Source: Bacteroidetes bacterium HGW-Bacteroidetes-6
Lineage (GTDB): Bacteria; Bacteroidota; Bacteroidia; Bacteroidales; DTU049
Length of the DNA stretch: 53,764 bases
NCBI GenBank assembly: GCA_002842495.1
Contig: PHDB01000021.1
Coordinates: 1 to 53,764, forward strand
Reading direction: 5' to 3'
Position numbers and translations under genes: made by a program. This document shows, piece after piece, positions 52,432 to 53,764 of the stretch (positions within the stretch are counted from its first letter, which is position 1; each line of letters opens with the position of its first letter). The notes under the pieces are model-generated. The model did not search any database. It saw nothing but the letters and a program-made list of their open reading frames with translations, and was not told where the DNA came from.

Positions 52432-53764
52432 ATGAGAACGAAATACATTGACCTGATTGAACAGACCTTTGAATTTCCGCAGGAAGAGTTTAAGGTGATC
52501 GAAAACGAATTATTGTGGAACGACATTAACCTGATGGATATTATTGAGCAATACGGAACGCCGTTGCGCATTACCTTTCTTCCCAGCATTAGCCGACAGA
52601 TTCAGAAAGCCAAGCGTATGTTCAATGTAGCTATGGCCAAAGTTGATTACCAGGGCGAGTATTATTATGCTTATTGCACAAAAAGCAGTCACTTTTCACA
52701 TGTACTCGAAGAAGCTCTTAAAAATAATGTTCATCTTGAAACCTCAAGTGCTTTCGATATTCACATTATTGAGCAACTTTTTGAAGAAAAAAAGATAAAC
52801 AAAGACACTTACATTATATGCAACGGCTTTAAGCGGCAACAATACATCGACAATATTTCGAGACTCATCAATGCAGGTTTTACCAATACCATACCAGTCA
52901 TTGACAACAAAGAAGAGTTGCTCGAATTCAAACTCCGGCGCAATGTAAAAGCCAAACTGGGTATTCGTATTGCAGCCGAGGAAGAACCGATGTTTGAGTT
53001 TTACACATCACGGCTTGGTGTTCGTTACAACGATATTCTGCCATTCTACAATCTGTATGTGCGCAATCATCCAAACTTCGAGCTGAAGATGCTGCATTTT
53101 TTCATCAACACAGGCATTAAAGATTCGGCCTATTATTGGAGCGAGCTCAACAAATGTGTAAATATTTATGCTGAATTAAAGCGAATTGCGCCAACACTCG
53201 ACACTCTTAATATTGGAGGTGGATTTCCCATAAAAAACTCGCTTGCTTTCGAGTACGAATACGAATACATGGCAGAGGAAATCATTGCTCAGATCAAAAA
53301 CATTTGCAACCAGAATAAAGTTCCGGAGCCCAATATTTTTACCGAATTCGGTTCTTACACTGTCGGGGAAAGTGGAGCTGTACTTTATTCTATTCTGGGA
53401 CAAAAACAACAAAACGATCGCGAGATGTGGAACATGATCGACAGTAGTTTTATGACCAATCTTCCAGACACATGGGCTTTGAATCAACGATTTATTTTGC
53501 TCGCAGTTAATCACTGGGATTATGAATACCAGCGAATATTTTTGGGTGGACTTACCTGCGACAGCCACGATTACTACAATGCCGAGGCTCATGCTAACGC
53601 TATATTTCTACCTAAAATTGAACCCAACGATCCGCAATACATTGGGTTTTTCCACACTGGAGCTTATCAGGAATCGCTTGGTGGTTATGGAGGCATTCAG
53701 CATTGCCTGATTCCTGCACCCAAACATATTTTGATTCAGGAAGACGAAAACGGAGAATATTATC
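52432..53764 (+). CDS. speA: Biosynthetic arginine decarboxylase SpeA, 3' end outside window
   Basis: An open frame of 444 codons starting at the ATG at 52432 and running off the right edge. It is a PLP-dependent fold III decarboxylase of the SpeA type that converts arginine to agmatine for polyamine synthesis. The likely Schiff-base Lys is K84 in AYCTKSSHFS, a form seen in Bacteroidota SpeA. The phosphate-binding GGGFPI segment follows near residue 262, then TEFGSYTVG and the catalytic LTCDSHDYYN region. The remaining C-terminal part is not visible. Confidence 0.88.
   Translation, partial: MRTKYIDLIEQTFEFPQEEFKVIENELLWNDINLMDIIEQYGTPLRITFLPSISRQIQKAKRMFNVAMAKVDYQGEYYYAYCTKSSHFSHVLEEALKNNVHLETSSAFDIHIIEQLFEEKKINKDTYIICNGFKRQQYIDNISRLINAGFTNTIPVIDNKEELLEFKLRRNVKAKLGIRIAAEEEPMFEFYTSRLGVRYNDILPFYNLYVRNHPNFELKMLHFFINTGIKDSAYYWSELNKCVNIYAELKRIAPTLDTLNIGGGFPIKNSLAFEYEYEYMAEEIIAQIKNICNQNKVPEPNIFTEFGSYTVGESGAVLYSILGQKQQNDREMWNMIDSSFMTNLPDTWALNQRFILLAVNHWDYEYQRIFLGGLTCDSHDYYNAEAHANAIFLPKIEPNDPQYIGFFHTGAYQESLGGYGGIQHCLIPAPKHILIQEDENGEYY

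Noticed and set aside
1..53764. tRNA, rRNA or CRISPR array
   Set aside because: No tRNA T-arm or anticodon patterns, no rRNA-like sequence and no regularly spaced direct repeats were found by eye.

Overview
The window is 53.8 kb of chromosome from a member of the Bacteroidota, probably an environmental, T9SS-bearing lineage of the Bacteroidales or a related order. Signs for this are an AT-rich base composition, almost no Shine-Dalgarno sites, several matches to the Bacteroidota promoter (TTTG or TTG, about 19 nt, TAnnTTTG), many short-leader lipoproteins, and at least six secreted proteins ending in type IX secretion (T9SS) sorting domains. No phage, integrative element, CRISPR array, rRNA or tRNA was seen. 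The only mobile-type gene is a REP-associated tyrosine transposase next to a perfect REP-like palindrome.

Layout. 1-3.0 kb: a truncated gene and a large exported TPR protein, leftward. 3.1-5.6 kb: the RAYT transposase, its palindrome, and a CLC chloride channel with CBS domains. 5.65-10.3 kb: a rightward operon of two M16-like peptidase subunits (one catalytic, one without the zinc motif) and a type B T9SS cargo protein. 10.3-16.3 kb: a lipoprotein facing a solitary lutA-like gene, a DUF4249-like lipoprotein, and a 1060-residue membrane sensor with a propeller ectodomain and a SpoIIE phosphatase. 16.3-22.6 kb: two type A T9SS cargo proteins and a secreted C69 dipeptidase, leftward. 22.7-27.1 kb: housekeeping genes queG, prfB (with its programmed +1 frameshift) and ribBA, with one more T9SS cargo gene. 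27.5-35.1 kb: a beta-helix T9SS protein, polyphosphate kinase 2, several lipoproteins, a DEDDh exonuclease and a DUF3795 protein. 35.1-39.5 kb: a TonB-dependent receptor divergent from a LuxR-type regulator, then a lipoprotein form of peptide deformylase with a CoA-type Nudix hydrolase. 39.6-43.1 kb: a DUF4878 lipoprotein, a YiiX-like hydrolase, a 47-residue lipoprotein not longer than its own signal plus a short tail, a lipoprotein plus ankyrin/outer-membrane protein pair, and a free TonB-C-like periplasmic protein. 43.1-48.2 kb: a gingipain-like C25 protease in an operon with a DUF364 protein. 48.5-53.8 kb: a GT4 glycosyltransferase, rbfA, a LolC/E-type permease, a coiled-coil membrane protein, and the start of speA.

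The common theme is cell-envelope and surface biology (T9SS cargo, peptidases, lipoproteins, outer-membrane proteins) mixed with core genes. No T9SS machinery is encoded here. The most unusual items are the signal-bearing lipoprotein deformylase, the ankyrin/outer-membrane fusion with its lipoprotein partner, the YiiX plus mini-lipoprotein pair, and the C25 plus DUF364 operon. All functions are inferred from sequence motifs by eye; no database search was run.
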